Positions 9,423 through 20,219 of a DNA stretch of 64,000 bases are shown one piece after another. The notes under the pieces are model-generated. The model searched no databases, was not told the origin of the DNA, and saw nothing but the letters and a program-made list of their open reading frames with translations. Source of the DNA: Phoma sp. XZ068 (taxonomy: Eukaryota > Ascomycota > Dothideomycetes > Pleosporales > Didymellaceae); NCBI GenBank assembly GCA_004835665.1, contig RBKR01000009.1:992001-1056000 (forward strand). The letters run 5' to 3'. Positions within the stretch are counted from its first letter, which is position 1. Every line of letters begins with the position of its first letter. The position numbers were made by a program, and so were the translations under genes.

Positions 9423-11764
9423 TCAACAATCGAAGCCAAATGCTCTACTCTCCGGATCCTCCCACTTCTTACTCTTCAAGATCCTCATCTTTTTAATGGG
9501 GGATGCACTCCTCCCCATCGCCTCTCTCTCCAATTGCTCGATCTTCGCCCTGAGAATCTCGTTCTCTCGTTCCAACTCCTCGTTTCGCTCCCGCACCTCT
9601 GGATCCGGGTCTTCATACACCTTGACCGGTTCTTCGAGGCGCATCTGCGCCTTTGTCGCCTTGATGACGACATCGATCTTGGAGTCGAGGTGGGCTTGTT
9701 GGTTGTCTTGCTCATTGTCCAGTGTGGCCTGCCACCTGCGGCGTTCTTGGTCAACCGCATTCTCCATCTCGAGGTAGCATTCGTCCCGGATTTCTTGCTC
9801 AAGCGCCGACATGTGGTCTTCTGCCGCGGCCCAGGATTGCTCTGCAGCTTTGCGGCGCGCGGTCTCTTCGGAGAGGCGCAGAGCGAAGATGGAGAGCTCT
9901 TGTTGGAGACGTGCGATTTCAGTGGCAGATGACTCGAGTTCGTCGAGAAGCGCAGAGGGCGTGCTGCGGCCTGAGCAGGCGGTTCCTGGGCGGGGACCGG
10001 TGGGGAGGGTGGATGTGTACGAGGGCGTTCTTGGGACAGTGACTTCACGTGCAAGAGCAGAATAACGCAAGATCTGAGAGGTCGCGTTGTAGTCGCCTTG
10101 CGCGTCGGCGGTGACGACCATGATGGACTTCTGAGGAGAGATGTGTTGCGTAGACCGTGTTGAGGACGGGAAGGAATTTGAGAAGAGGAGTTCAGTGAGC
10201 TTGCATTGACGGAAGGGGACGACGTTCTGGAAATGTGTTAGCGACAAAGCGAGTTTCAAAAAAGGACGATGCGTACCTTTGAGCCCTCTTGGTGGTCAGC
10301 CTGCATCTGCATGCACTGCCCAAGATACATCAACGACTCGTTGATCTTGCCAGCTTCCGCGAGGGTGGAACCAGCTGTCTTTGCGTTACGCGCACGCTCA
10401 GAACCAGCAAGATCTACGATGCTCAGTGTGCTGCTAGACCATGGGCCCTTGTACTGAGCATCACGCTTCTTGACCTCAACGCAGAAGAAACCGTGACTGC
10501 GAGAGCTGACAGCATTGCTTCCCGTGCCAGCAACCTTGCGCTCCATTAGACCGGTCTCAAGAACCATCATAGCCTCCTCAAAACTGCCACAGATGATCTT
10601 TGTTAACCCGGCAACCACTTTGCGCTCGGGACTTTGCTCCGTGCTCTTGAACAAAAGTGCTCTGCGCTTGACGTTTGGGTTCTTGCTCTTCATGACGTTA
10701 CCAGTAAGAAGATCGAAGATTCGGTCATTATAGACCTCATACATCGAGATGACGATAGCATATTCGGCGGTAGGGTCTGATGGCATCTGAATGTCGGCGA
10801 CAGACGGGGCTTGTGGTAGGGTCGAAGGTCGTGGGATCTTGTTCGATCGGGAGGCGCCTTGCGAGACAAAACTACAGTCCTTCGTCGTACGTGAGTCAAA
10901 GCTCGCAGCTGAACGAGAGAAGTTGGAAAGAGTTGCATTGACAGGGCGGCTGGAGTGAATGTTCGCACTTGGGCGGCTTGAGAAAGTGGTTCGTAGAGCA
11001 GGATACAGAGTTTCAGATGTCACCAGATGAGAAGGTGAAGACGATGAAAATTGGAGCACAGGTGAGAAATGAGACGTTGAAAGAGTTTACTTACAGGTCC
11101 GGGTGTATTTGCCCTCGATGGGAAGCGTTCTGACTGGTTGTCCCCGTACATGGAGTCTAGGTAAGCGGAAGCAGTGAACATGTTGGCTTCAGACACATCT
11201 GCAGCCGCTAAAGATGAAAATGCCGGAGCGCCGTAGAATGATTGTACAAGCTGTTCTTCGCAGCTCTGGAAGAGAAGATCCAGGGTCATCTGGACAAGGC
11301 CGCGCTGTGATTTAGTTCCAAGGATGGTATGGCTCTACCATACCGTTAGCATTCGATCCACATATTTCGGCGTCTGTTCATCGCACCTTCCCGGATCCTG
11401 TAACGCCCAAAGTTGCCAGTAATCCATCTCGTCCATGATGCCCAGGTGTACCTATCACTCCCTCGATCATAGGCACAATGCCTGTTCCCTTGAAGATATC
11501 CATTTGGCGCGCATCTTCCTCGAAAACTTGAGTGAAAGCGAATCGCTCGACTGCGCGCTTGCGGTTGTCGTTGACAAGTGGTCGAACGGTAATATGTGTA
11601 GGATGACTGTCATCTCGTTCTTCGACTGTGAGAAACCGGGGATTTGTAGAGCTGGATGGGCGCAATCGCAGGTAGACGTCGAAAAGCGCGCTCGAAGGCC
11701 GTTGCGGAGGCTCCATTGCCATCATGAGTGATTTCGGAGGGGAGTTCGGAGGTGTCGTCGACAT
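9423..11764 (-). CDS. Kinesin motor protein, probably kinesin-6 family
   Basis: This is a microtubule motor with an N-terminal motor domain and a C-terminal coiled coil. Motor motifs are the P-loop GVTGSGKSHT, which is split by intron 1, switch I SSRSH, and switch II DLAGSE. After these come a coiled-coil segment rich in Glu, Gln and Arg and a short basic tail. A long low-complexity insertion lies before ISMYEVYNDRIFDLL. Kinesin-6 motors (MKLP/KIF20) carry a large loop-6 insertion at that place, so I infer this class. Clear exon edges: 11764-11387, 11334-11095, exon 3 to 10277, and 10226-9423. The join between exon 2 and exon 3 (about 11095 to 11059) is not explained by a normal GT-AG intron; see findings. 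Start ATG at 11764. Mitotic spindle or cytokinesis function is by family only. Confidence 0.85.
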
Positions 11765-12424
11765 TGTGGCACCGAGATTAGATCTGGATAATATGCAGCT
11801 CGTGCCTGCTGTCGTTTGCAAACATGTGGCGCCTGGCTCGTCGCTACGGCAACGACGCGCTTCGCGTTGCGCTAGCACTCCACACTCCAACGTTTGGATG
11901 ACAACTCATTGGATGACAACGTCCTATTGTTCTTGACTCACCTTGCCGCAGGATATTAATCCTGGCCCTTAATTCTATCGGTCTGGACTGCCTGCACCAG
12001 TCCTTGGGCCACCTCATTCACCATTTGGTCGGCAATCGCAATCTGCTACCATAACCTCATTTCCAGATGATACTCTGCTCGGAACAGCAATTCACTTCAG
12101 AGGTAAAACCTTTGATGACGTTCGTGAGGGTCACCTCCAAGTTGCGTCAGTAGTTGATTTCATTGGCAGCTATTGTGTTGTCGATAGCTACTCCGGTGAT
12201 AATAGGTCTGCAGACGCTGGTTTGGTTTTGATCGTTCCAGTCTGTGAAGAACGTACTATTGGCACTCTAACTGTGTGATGCGCTACAGATCTGGGCATGT
12301 AGGCTAGGTTATTGTAGATTTAGTATTGGGCACTAGATACGGTATGCAGAGGATAGAAAGGAAGAATAGTTTCCAATTATGAACACTTCTTATCTACACC
12401 CTCTCCCTATTAGATTTAAGTCCT
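11765..12424. other. Intergenic region upstream of the kinesin gene
   Basis: The part near 11765-11950 should be the kinesin promoter (minus strand). The part near 12424 is the esterase 3' region. No coding sequence recognised. Confidence 0.5.
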
Positions 12425-14227
12425 CTACCTCTCGTAGACATCCAGGTTGTTCGCATTGATAAGGTCAATACCCTCCTTCCTGTACGTGTCCGCTTCGGCA
12501 TGAGAAGTAACGTTCGCATCAAACACATAGTCCTGAGGATTGGCGACGTCGTAGGCAGGCCACAACTCCTCTTCACCACTCCATGCATGTCCCTCTCGCC
12601 ACGAATTCGGGTCCAGGTCACTGACGAAACTAGCCCAGCTGCTGCTCATAAACTGGCTGAGGTCGCGGTAAGACTGCGTCTTGTTGGTGAAAGGTGGGAC
12701 CGCGGCGGGCGCATAGCCAACACCAAGCAGGTTGTAGAAGACAAACGCCACTTCTTGGAAGTGAGTGACTCCGATGGTCGGTGGGAGGCCAGCTGGAATT
12801 GCATTAAAGCGGTAGCAGTATGCTGGGATGCCGGCAGCAGCCCACGTCTGGCACGTCAATCGCCTCGCCGCAATGAATACCGCATCGCCAAAGTAGCTTG
12901 CTGAGCGGCGGAATTGCGCACCAAAAGGTGGGCCTGGTCTTGCATTTCCAAGGTTTGCGACCACGTTGACAGACGGGTCATCTGGGTACGCTTCGAGCAA
13001 CTGGGTTGCTAGCTCGGGTGGAACGGGTATGTCTCCGGTTGTCATGAACTTGTAAAAGTCCTCAGTGGCGTTTACAGGGCTGGCAGAGAAGGCAGTCCCT
13101 TCGTCACTGTTTGCGCCGCTGATAATGGGTACGCGGACGAATTCGCCGTTTGCCATTTGAATCGATGTACGTTTCTGGACGAAATCGCCGTCAACAATGG
13201 ACATGAACTTTGTGGTATTCAAAGTGGCACTTGTGGTGTTGACGGCTGCGTTGTATTGCTCTGCAGGCAGTGCGCGCAGGCATTCCAGCTGCGAAGGAGC
13301 GTTTGCGCATGGCGTACGGCTCACGATCGCGTTATACATATCAGCATAACCTAAGGGATCATTGAAACGATAGAAGTGGACAGGGTTGCCGGACTGCATG
13401 ATGGCGCCACGGAAGAGCTTATCGTCTCGCCCACCGTATGCCGTAAGGTGGAGGCCCACAGAGTCGCCTCCTGCGCTCTCGCCGAAGATAGTGACTTTTT
13501 CTGGGTCACCTGTACTGTGTCAGCTCCAGTGCTTACAATGCTTGTGAGCTTGCTTACCCCCAAATGCCTTGATATTTTCCTGGACCCAGTGAAGTGCCAG
13601 ACGCTGGTCTCGTAGGCCAAGGTTCATCTCTCCCGACTCTTTGATTTCTTCGCTACCACTCAAGAAGCCCCAAGCGCTGAGGCGGTAGTTGATGGTCACA
13701 CCAATGATTGGCTTTCCAATCTTGACAGAGTTCTCAACCATAAAGGAGATGTTGTAACGTTGATCGACACCGCCTCCCTGGAAGTAACCACCGCCATGGA
13801 TCCAGAAAGCAACAGGCAGCTTCTCATTCTCGCAGCCGGCAGGTCGAATGACATTGATGTAGAGGCAGTCCTCTGAGACCGGGTAGTTCCACTGGTCCGA
13901 CCCATAGCCGTAGCACTATCTGATGTAAGTAGTGTTTCCTTCCGCTTTCTATCTAGTTGTATGAGGACATACCTCGCCCGAGTATTGTGTAGCGGGCTTC
14001 ACGCCACTCCAGCTCTCGTTCAAGCCGACTGGAGTCCTGAACCTTAGATTGCCGACTGGAGGCTGTGCATACGGGATACCGAGGAAATAGTCCTGATTGT
14101 ACTCGGGTGAATGAACTCCTTGATACGTTCCATTTCTCAAGTGCGCTGTAGGGCCTGTGACGCTAGTAGGTACACAGTCTGCAATACTAGCATAGAGCGA
14201 CAGTACTATTGCTGTCTTGCGCAACAT
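12425..14227 (-). CDS. Secreted type-B carboxylesterase
   Basis: This is a serine hydrolase of the carboxylesterase type B (alpha/beta hydrolase) family, predicted extracellular. A signal peptide is visible at residues 1-18 (MLRKTAIVLSLYASIADC). The oxyanion-hole motif HGGGY and the nucleophile motif GESAGG (Ser about residue 216) are present. The acid is likely in NSDEGTAF and the histidine in GVTHFQE. Several N-glycosylation sequons occur. Exons: 14227-13973, 13915-13558 and 13509-12425, with introns of 57 and 48 nt. All junctions keep frame and give 565 residues. The substrate cannot be told from the sequence; the family includes lipases, feruloyl and cholinesterase-like enzymes. The gene starts from its own 0.6-kb promoter region. 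Confidence 0.9.
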
Positions 14228-14845
14228 GATGAAGGTAGCTTGAAGTACGGATGTTAAGAGAAATGGACCATGATGACGAACTGACCGGTAGTTATGTATT
14301 TATTAACCTTAACGTTAGAGGTCGAACTTATTCCCGCGTGACAACACGAATTGTCTGTTCTCACAGACCTTAGCGGCTCTATGACGGGATATCGCCCGTT
14401 GAGGCACAGCATGTCACCGCTGATCTAGCATTTTGCGGAGATGATGCCGTGGCTAGCATGGTTAACCTATTCGGGATGTGGAGATTGCTTTAGCTGCAGC
14501 TTGTCATTGGTCCGTAAATGCCGACATTCACCCATGCGCAAAAGCATCACTTTGCGCTTGCAGAGAGCGTTGTGGGGTGGTTTGCGGAGAGGACATGGGG
14601 GCTACGGCAGTTGTAACGGCAGCTTCCCAAGAGCTGATTCATTGTGGCAGCGAATGTTACTGTTCATGACTTGTTCTGATGCACCTACGGACGTCAACGT
14701 GACTTGTGTTGTGGCTCGACGAAGTTGACCTTTCTCCTCCTCTTCATAGAACCACGACTGGTGACAAGTACGAATCGTGTCAGGCACGGAGTGTTTATGC
14801 AACAAGTCGACTTAGATTAGACGCTTACAGGAATACCAATCGCAG
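14228..14845. other. Intergenic region upstream of the esterase gene
   Basis: An A/T-rich stretch just upstream of the esterase ATG (14290-14320, minus strand) is the likely promoter. The rest shows only unconvincing ORFs. Confidence 0.45.
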
Positions 14846-17029
14846 TTATTGGAGCACAGGTCTAGCGTTCTCGTCGATGCTTGATGCTTGCATGCCAGTT
14901 TCTCTCCGTGCTCGATTTTCGATTTGATCGCTCGTCTTGACTTCGGATTCCTCGGCCTTCACAGTTGGTGCTGGGGCCTCTTCTACAAGTTCGTCAAAAA
15001 GCCCTCCTTCAGGTTCCATGCCCCTACCAATGGCACCCAGTATCCTTCCAGCACGACGGAACTCGTCGCGAATCGTGACAATGCCGCGATGGGTGACAGT
15101 CCTTGCGACATTGTGATCGATCTCAAAGGGATCCTCGATAGCAAATAGATATCGGTTCGTAACTTTCTTCTCTGCTGTGACGATAGTAGTGGCGCTGACC
15201 CAACCCTTGTCCTGCTTGGTGAGGATACCACCAGGTGTGCGAAGAGAGAGCACCTCTGATGTCCAGTAGAAGTTGGTCGAACGACCGTAGTGGCCGCCCT
15301 GTGACGCAAAGTATCGGAAGAAGCCACATAGAAGTGATGCGAGCGGTTGACGATTTTGCGTGAGCCGTCCTTCTTGTGCCGCTCGAATGATTTCCTCCTC
15401 GTTGCGCCAGAAATGGACATCGTAGCCACTGATCTTCTTTGCATCTTTGAACCGATCAGCTAGAGAATGCATATCTGTTGCTTGTGGTAGGTGGTGCTGT
15501 AGATTGGGACAGACCGGTGGCGATGCAACGTTGACCAGATAGTGGAGGACCATGAGAACCCATCCATAGGAGGACAGCGTGCCTGAGTAAGAGCTGTTGA
15601 TCTTGCGACGCTTAGCCCACGACTTGACGAACAACACCATAGGCCGAACTCTGGGGTCGGTAAGAGAGTAACAACGGAGCATGTGAGTGTTGTGAATGCC
15701 GAGAGGGTTTGCAAAATTGATGTCGCACTGGATGCCTACACCGGTTTTCGGGAAGTCGAGAGGCCCGAGGACCTTCTCACGATGCCACTGCTTCTCTGGT
15801 CGATTCTGGTGCTCCTTGTTGGGAGGCGTGGCGGTTGCAGCACCATTGGAGTTCGCGGTAGAGACGGTAGATAGTCCTGCCTCTGGGACGGTCGATGTAG
15901 GCGCGGCCTCCTCGGCCGTGGCTTCAGTCATCGCTCCATTTGCCGCCAGACCTTCCTTTGCTGCAGCGTTGGACTTTTGCCCGGGCTTTGCATTGTTGCT
16001 TTGCTCTGCAGACTTCAGGATTTTCTCCGTTTCGATCTCGTCGAGGGTCGGTGGCGGCACAGTTGGATCTATAGGTGGGGGTGCTCGAGGATACTTCTCT
16101 TCATCGGAAAGACCATCCCACTTCGTACGCTCATCCATCAGGGCATCGTAGAGTGCAGGCGTAGGGGTTTCGCACACTTTCAGAATCGGTACACGCGTAC
16201 GTGTGAGTAGACGACCCCCCATTTTCGCATCTAACACCGCCTGTTCAAGGATACGTGGGATCCTAGGACCGATATCCGTGTCGTCAGCTCGAGCAGGATC
16301 TCTCCATTGTGGGACCACAGCAAGATCCATGTCAGACCCAGGTAGACCAAAACCCGAGCCGAGACTACCGAAAGCCACTAAGGAGATGTTGTTGATGTGA
16401 CTGAGATCTTCGCCACCGTTCTGATCAAAGGCTTCCCGCATGATGTTTTCCAGGTCCTTCCTAAATGTGTTGTGCTTTGAAAGTTCCAATTCGGTCATCT
16501 CGACTTTGGGAAGCTCACACTCAACGATATCTTGCATGAATTGCACCTGCGCTGCCGAATCAACCCTTGGCTGGTTCTGGTAGGCATTTTGAGAATACTG
16601 CGGACGAGGATACTGATGTGGCCCACCACCTCTGGGCACCTGTCCTGTCTGATTGAACCCACTTTGTGGCCTCTGCAGGACCTGTGGGTGAGGTGCATCA
16701 TTTCGGTGCTGGGCATAGGCGTGAATGTGCGGTTGTTGATAGCGAGGGCCCATCCCATTGTTGGGGTCAGTCCTGCCACCGCGTGTAGACGGAGATGACA
16801 TGTTTATCCCATACGGCTGATTGCCCCTGGTGTTGTTGTGGTGAGCATAACCGCCACGAGGATTCGGACCAGAGCCACGATAGAAGCCGCCACGGCCACG
16901 ACCGCGCCCTCGGTGCTGGCCTGGCTGGCTGTCGTAGTGGTTCTGTCCGCCTGCGATGGTGACATTGCTGAGTATCATGCCACGCAGCTGATCTTCAAGA
17001 CCGCTGGTATTGGCTGGAGTTTGACTCAT
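14846..17029 (-). CDS. Cid1-like RNA nucleotidyltransferase (terminal uridylyl/poly(A) polymerase)
   Basis: Template-independent nucleotidyltransferases of the Cid1/TUTase family add U or A residues to RNA 3' ends, often as decay marks. The single-exon ORF encodes 727 residues. The N-terminus is RGG-rich (about residues 40-60) and disordered, and is probably RNA-binding. The catalytic palm has the GSLGSGFGLPGSDMDL signature (221-236, two catalytic aspartates), and the third aspartate is in GIQCDINF (D436). A PAP-associated region follows (FVKSWAKRRKINSS onwards, with a GGxxxR-like downstream part). About 140 residues of low-complexity sequence are inserted between the TRVPILKV strand and GIQCDINF, where minimal Cid1 has only a short loop. 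Base preference cannot be read from sequence. The gene is divergent from the TFIIF gene. Confidence 0.88.
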   Translation of the reverse strand: MSQTPANTSGLEDQLRGMILSNVTIAGGQNHYDSQPGQHRGRGRGRGGFYRGSGPNPRGGYAHHNNTRGNQPYGINMSSPSTRGGRTDPNNGMGPRYQQPHIHAYAQHRNDAPHPQVLQRPQSGFNQTGQVPRGGGPHQYPRPQYSQNAYQNQPRVDSAAQVQFMQDIVECELPKVEMTELELSKHNTFRKDLENIMREAFDQNGGEDLSHINNISLVAFGSLGSGFGLPGSDMDLAVVPQWRDPARADDTDIGPRIPRILEQAVLDAKMGGRLLTRTRVPILKVCETPTPALYDALMDERTKWDGLSDEEKYPRAPPPIDPTVPPPTLDEIETEKILKSAEQSNNAKPGQKSNAAAKEGLAANGAMTEATAEEAAPTSTVPEAGLSTVSTANSNGAATATPPNKEHQNRPEKQWHREKVLGPLDFPKTGVGIQCDINFANPLGIHNTHMLRCYSLTDPRVRPMVLFVKSWAKRRKINSSYSGTLSSYGWVLMVLHYLVNVASPPVCPNLQHHLPQATDMHSLADRFKDAKKISGYDVHFWRNEEEIIRAAQEGRLTQNRQPLASLLCGFFRYFASQGGHYGRSTNFYWTSEVLSLRTPGGILTKQDKGWVSATTIVTAEKKVTNRYLFAIEDPFEIDHNVARTVTHRGIVTIRDEFRRAGRILGAIGRGMEPEGGLFDELVEEAPAPTVKAEESEVKTSDQIENRARRETGMQASSIDENARPVLQ

Positions 17030-17610
17030 GTTAGTTGCTTCTCCTGCAAGGCGTGATCAACTTGGGTGATGAGCTGATCCGTGGAAAAATTGATGCCTTG
17101 TTGATGCTGCAAAAGTAGGTTGTTGGACTTGCTCTTGCTGCGCGGAATGCGCACTGACGGGATGAGCTTAGGTGCAGACAATCTTGTGCATGAGACTACG
17201 CTACACTGTCCGTGCTCAAGCTGTAGAGGCTGTCGACGATCCGTGGTTGGCGGTTCGTGGACGTGATGTTGCGGTTGATGTATGCCAAGTCCGCAACTTC
17301 CAGCTCATGCTCCGAAGCCTTAAGACATTCACTGCAGCGCTCGAGCTTGGGGTTTGGAAGCTATTTTAGTTGTTTCCTTGGTGGAGCAATCTCAAGCACA
17401 AACAACCAGAGTTGTAAAAAGCCCTGGGTGCCAAGGCGGAGATCCGCTGGCGCTAGGCTGCCGGGAAGGCGCGCTGGAACGTCACAGCTCAGCTCCAACT
17501 CCATTGACTCGAACAAAGGCTGCACCATTGTTGCCTTTCGCCCATCACCGACGACACGCTTTCCACCCACCACATTCTTTTCGTAGTCCTAATATACACA
17601 CTCGTGCACC
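17030..17610. promoter_or_regulatory. Shared divergent promoter region (Cid1-like / TFIIF large subunit)
   Basis: This 0.6-kb interval lies between two divergent start codons and must hold both promoters. Pyrimidine-rich leaders precede each ATG. No specific operator was recognised, and overlapping short ORFs are not convincing. Confidence 0.55.
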
Positions 17611-19515
17611 ATGAACAACCTGCCCACGGCGCCTCCGCAGCAGGCGCCGCCGCCTGCAGCTCCAAACGGACAGCAGCCAGCGAAAAAGAAACGCCCACGT
17701 CCCAAGGAAGGGCCTCTGCGCGCGCCTCGTCGACCGCTTGCAAAGATCACGCGTCCTCTGGTCTCCCTGGCACAGATGAACGAGTCCAACAAGCCGGCCG
17801 AAGCGGCTGCTCAGGGCGTTAATTCGATCGCTGCGCTGCGCCATGAGTACCAGCAGGCAGGTGCGACCAGCTTTCCTCTCGTGGTCACACGGCGCGACCT
17901 CAAAGAACTGCGACACCACGTTATGCGACTCCAGAACAAGACACTTGTCGACGTCCAAGACCCGAAGCACTTCGCTACACCGATCCGCCTGCACCGTCGA
18001 GACCCCCGCGCACCGCCCAGTGGAGCTGGCTCACACTTTGAGGAAGAAGACACAAAAGAGGATCTAGAGGAGACCAAAGAGCGTGAACGCATTGAACAGC
18101 AAAGGGAGGAGCGCCGCAAGATTCGCGAGGAGAACCAGGCCAAGATCGCGCCTACAGGCAAATCGAAGCCCCAGGCGTTCCAGAAGAAGACGGAGCAGAA
18201 GTACCGCCCAGATGACACGCCAGAGGCAAAGAAGCGCCAGCTGCTGCGGTACGAGGAGACTCTGCCCTGGCATCTCGAGGATTTCGAAAACAAGCAGACA
18301 TGGGTCGGCACGTACGAATCGGAGCTTTCCGAGACACATGTCATGCTGTCCCAAAACTCGCAAGGCAACATCCAGATGGCACCCATCGAGCGCTGGTACA
18401 GGTTCAATGTCAAGGGCAAGGTCAAGGCAACGGGTGACGAGGCCGACAAGGTCATGTTCAAGGTTGAGAATGTGCCTGGCTTCCTGAGGAATATCGAGAA
18501 GCGTGCCGAGGCGAGAGAGAAGGAAGCACACCAGCTACGAGGCCGCAACCAACTGAGCACACGAGTGGGCGGCGGTGCAGACGATGAAGGCCGCATCCGC
18601 GCGATACGCAATAATGAGGACTACGTCAAGCGTGAACAGGATGTTGATGAAATCGACTTCAACCAAGAAGAGGACTTCGCCGACGATGAAGAGGGTCTGA
18701 ATGGGTTGTTCGAGGGTGATGAAGTGGATGTCAAGGAAGCTGCTGAGAAGCTGAAGCGAGACCAGCTAGCTGCTTCACTCTGGGATCGCAACGAAAAGAA
18801 GATACAGGAGGACGAGGAGCGTGAGGAGATGGAGGCACAAATGGCCAAAGAGCTGGAGAAGGGATTAAGGAAGACGCTCGTTAAGCGTGGAAAGCTCTAC
18901 GACTACGCCGAAAGCGACATGTCTGAAGAGTCCGAAACCGACAGCGAGACCGAACGCCAGCGGGCAAAGGAGGAAGAGGAGAGAAAGGCTGCCGAGGCGA
19001 AGGCTGCAGAGACGGGCAACATACCCTCTGGTACCTCGAGCAAGGGCACCAACACACCAATGGGCTCAAGCACCCCATCCGGCAGCCACAAGCCCGTTGA
19101 TAAACTCAAGTCGAAGAAACGTCCCAACTCGGAGATGTCCGAGGCCAGCGGTAATGAATCTTCCCGCATTAAGAAGAAGAAGAAGAACAAGCTCAACGTC
19201 GTCCTCGGCAGCGGCTCGCCCTCCGCATCTGCAAGCACTAGTCGCGCTGGCAGCCCTGCGCCCGGCTCTCCTACCCCCAGCCAACCAAAGCTTCCCTCGG
19301 CCAAGGAGATCTACGACTCGCTGCCGCCGCAAGGCATGGGCATCCAGGCGCTCATCGGCATGTTCAAGGGTCGTGTGGACAAGGACAATTCCAAGGTGTT
19401 CATCTCCATTGTCAAGGCCGTGTCTAGTTTCGACAACCAGCGCAAGTGGCTCACGCCGCTGCCGCAGATGCCAAGCGAGGAGAGCATCAACGAGAAGCTG
19501 AACAAGAAGCAGTAG
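17611..19515 (+). CDS. tfg1: TFIIF large (alpha/RAP74/Tfg1) subunit
   Basis: This nuclear general transcription factor binds RNA polymerase II and stabilises the initiation complex. The 634-residue ORF has a Pro/Ala-rich N-terminus, then the RAP74 dimerisation region (LPWHLEDFENKQTWVGTYE, APIERWYRFNVKGKV, MFKVENVPGFLRN). A highly charged acidic/basic middle follows, with a Lys-run near KKKKKNK. A C-terminal winged-helix domain closes the protein (about residues 562-620, ending near KWLTPLPQ). It stops at TAG 19513-19515. The same reading frame then stays open for 114 codons and encodes a second winged-helix domain of the same kind (separate entry). No intron is needed in the main ORF. The assignment rests on the RAP74 blocks and architecture and is strong. 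Confidence 0.93.
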   Translation: MNNLPTAPPQQAPPPAAPNGQQPAKKKRPRPKEGPLRAPRRPLAKITRPLVSLAQMNESNKPAEAAAQGVNSIAALRHEYQQAGATSFPLVVTRRDLKELRHHVMRLQNKTLVDVQDPKHFATPIRLHRRDPRAPPSGAGSHFEEEDTKEDLEETKERERIEQQREERRKIREENQAKIAPTGKSKPQAFQKKTEQKYRPDDTPEAKKRQLLRYEETLPWHLEDFENKQTWVGTYESELSETHVMLSQNSQGNIQMAPIERWYRFNVKGKVKATGDEADKVMFKVENVPGFLRNIEKRAEAREKEAHQLRGRNQLSTRVGGGADDEGRIRAIRNNEDYVKREQDVDEIDFNQEEDFADDEEGLNGLFEGDEVDVKEAAEKLKRDQLAASLWDRNEKKIQEDEEREEMEAQMAKELEKGLRKTLVKRGKLYDYAESDMSEESETDSETERQRAKEEEERKAAEAKAAETGNIPSGTSSKGTNTPMGSSTPSGSHKPVDKLKSKKRPNSEMSEASGNESSRIKKKKKNKLNVVLGSGSPSASASTSRAGSPAPGSPTPSQPKLPSAKEIYDSLPPQGMGIQALIGMFKGRVDKDNSKVFISIVKAVSSFDNQRKWLTPLPQMPSEESINEKLNKKQ

Positions 19516-19860
19516 TACGTTTCGCGTGCTTCACAGGCGGTTCGCGTGGCGGAGCCCACGGTGGAGAGCGTTACCTCTACAGCGAGTGCAACAGAGCGTC
19601 GTTCGCTACCCACCATAACGGAAATCTTCCACGCTCTGCCCCCCGAAGGAATACATGGTCCTACATTTCTCGAGTTATTCAACGGTCGCATTTCCATCTC
19701 GAATCGATTAACCTTCATCCACCGCCTCAGATCCGTAACGACTCTCGACAGGGAGACAAAGTGGCTGACTCCCAAGCCGATCGCAGAGTGCATCAGGAGC
19801 GTAGTGACGCAGGTGGAACACGCGCGGACCGCAGCGTCGGTTCGTCGTGGATGCGAATAA
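19516..19860 (+). other. In-frame second TFIIF-type winged-helix domain beyond the tfg1 stop
   Basis: The tfg1 frame continues open from TAC at 19516 to TAA at 19858. It encodes 114 residues with no methionine. From 19609 to 19779 it aligns without gaps to the final domain of Tfg1 (19294-19464), with 21 of 57 positions identical. These include EI at 5-6, LPP, G, F.GR, N, FI, V, D and KWLTP.P. The two copies are exactly 315 nt apart. No ATG is available in the frame, so translation would need stop readthrough, or splicing that joins this segment to upstream tfg1 sequence. An acceptor-like CCTCTACAG lies just before the domain. It could also be a decaying tandem duplication. Conservation of the core argues against a very recent or neutral relic, but this cannot be settled here. 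Confidence 0.7.
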
Positions 19861-20219
19861 GCAGGTCTCGTTCGTGGCGGAGCAGCGTTAGATCTGGCCT
19901 TTTGTGAATAGAATGAATAACATTACATGGGCGAGACTGTTCTTGCAGAGTCTCAACTATCTGTGGTGGTGATGTGACGACTTGCAAAGCTCACCTCAAC
20001 GTTGGTCACTTTGAAAAAGACAATAAATGAGATATAGAATGTAGATTGTTCTGCTATCAAATCGGTCTATTGCCACCATAACTGTTCCTCCTATGTAGAA
20101 ATTTGTACATGGCGTCCTGGAGCAAGTATCAAAAATCAAGACGCCGTAACCATGCAATGCCTCCCATTTGTTGTGCCCGAGTGGTATATCCCAAGTGATG
20201 TGCCCGAGTGACGTAAAAC
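19861..20219. other. Convergent intergenic region (tfg1 / ubc6)
   Basis: No gene recognised; presumed 3' UTRs. A short direct repeat of the form GTGCCCGAGTG occurs twice near 20174-20211. Confidence 0.45.

Noticed and set aside
17811..18611. 266-codon minus-strand ORF opposite the TFIIF gene
   Set aside because: Antisense shadow of a conserved coding region; Ser/Arg-rich composition typical of such shadows.
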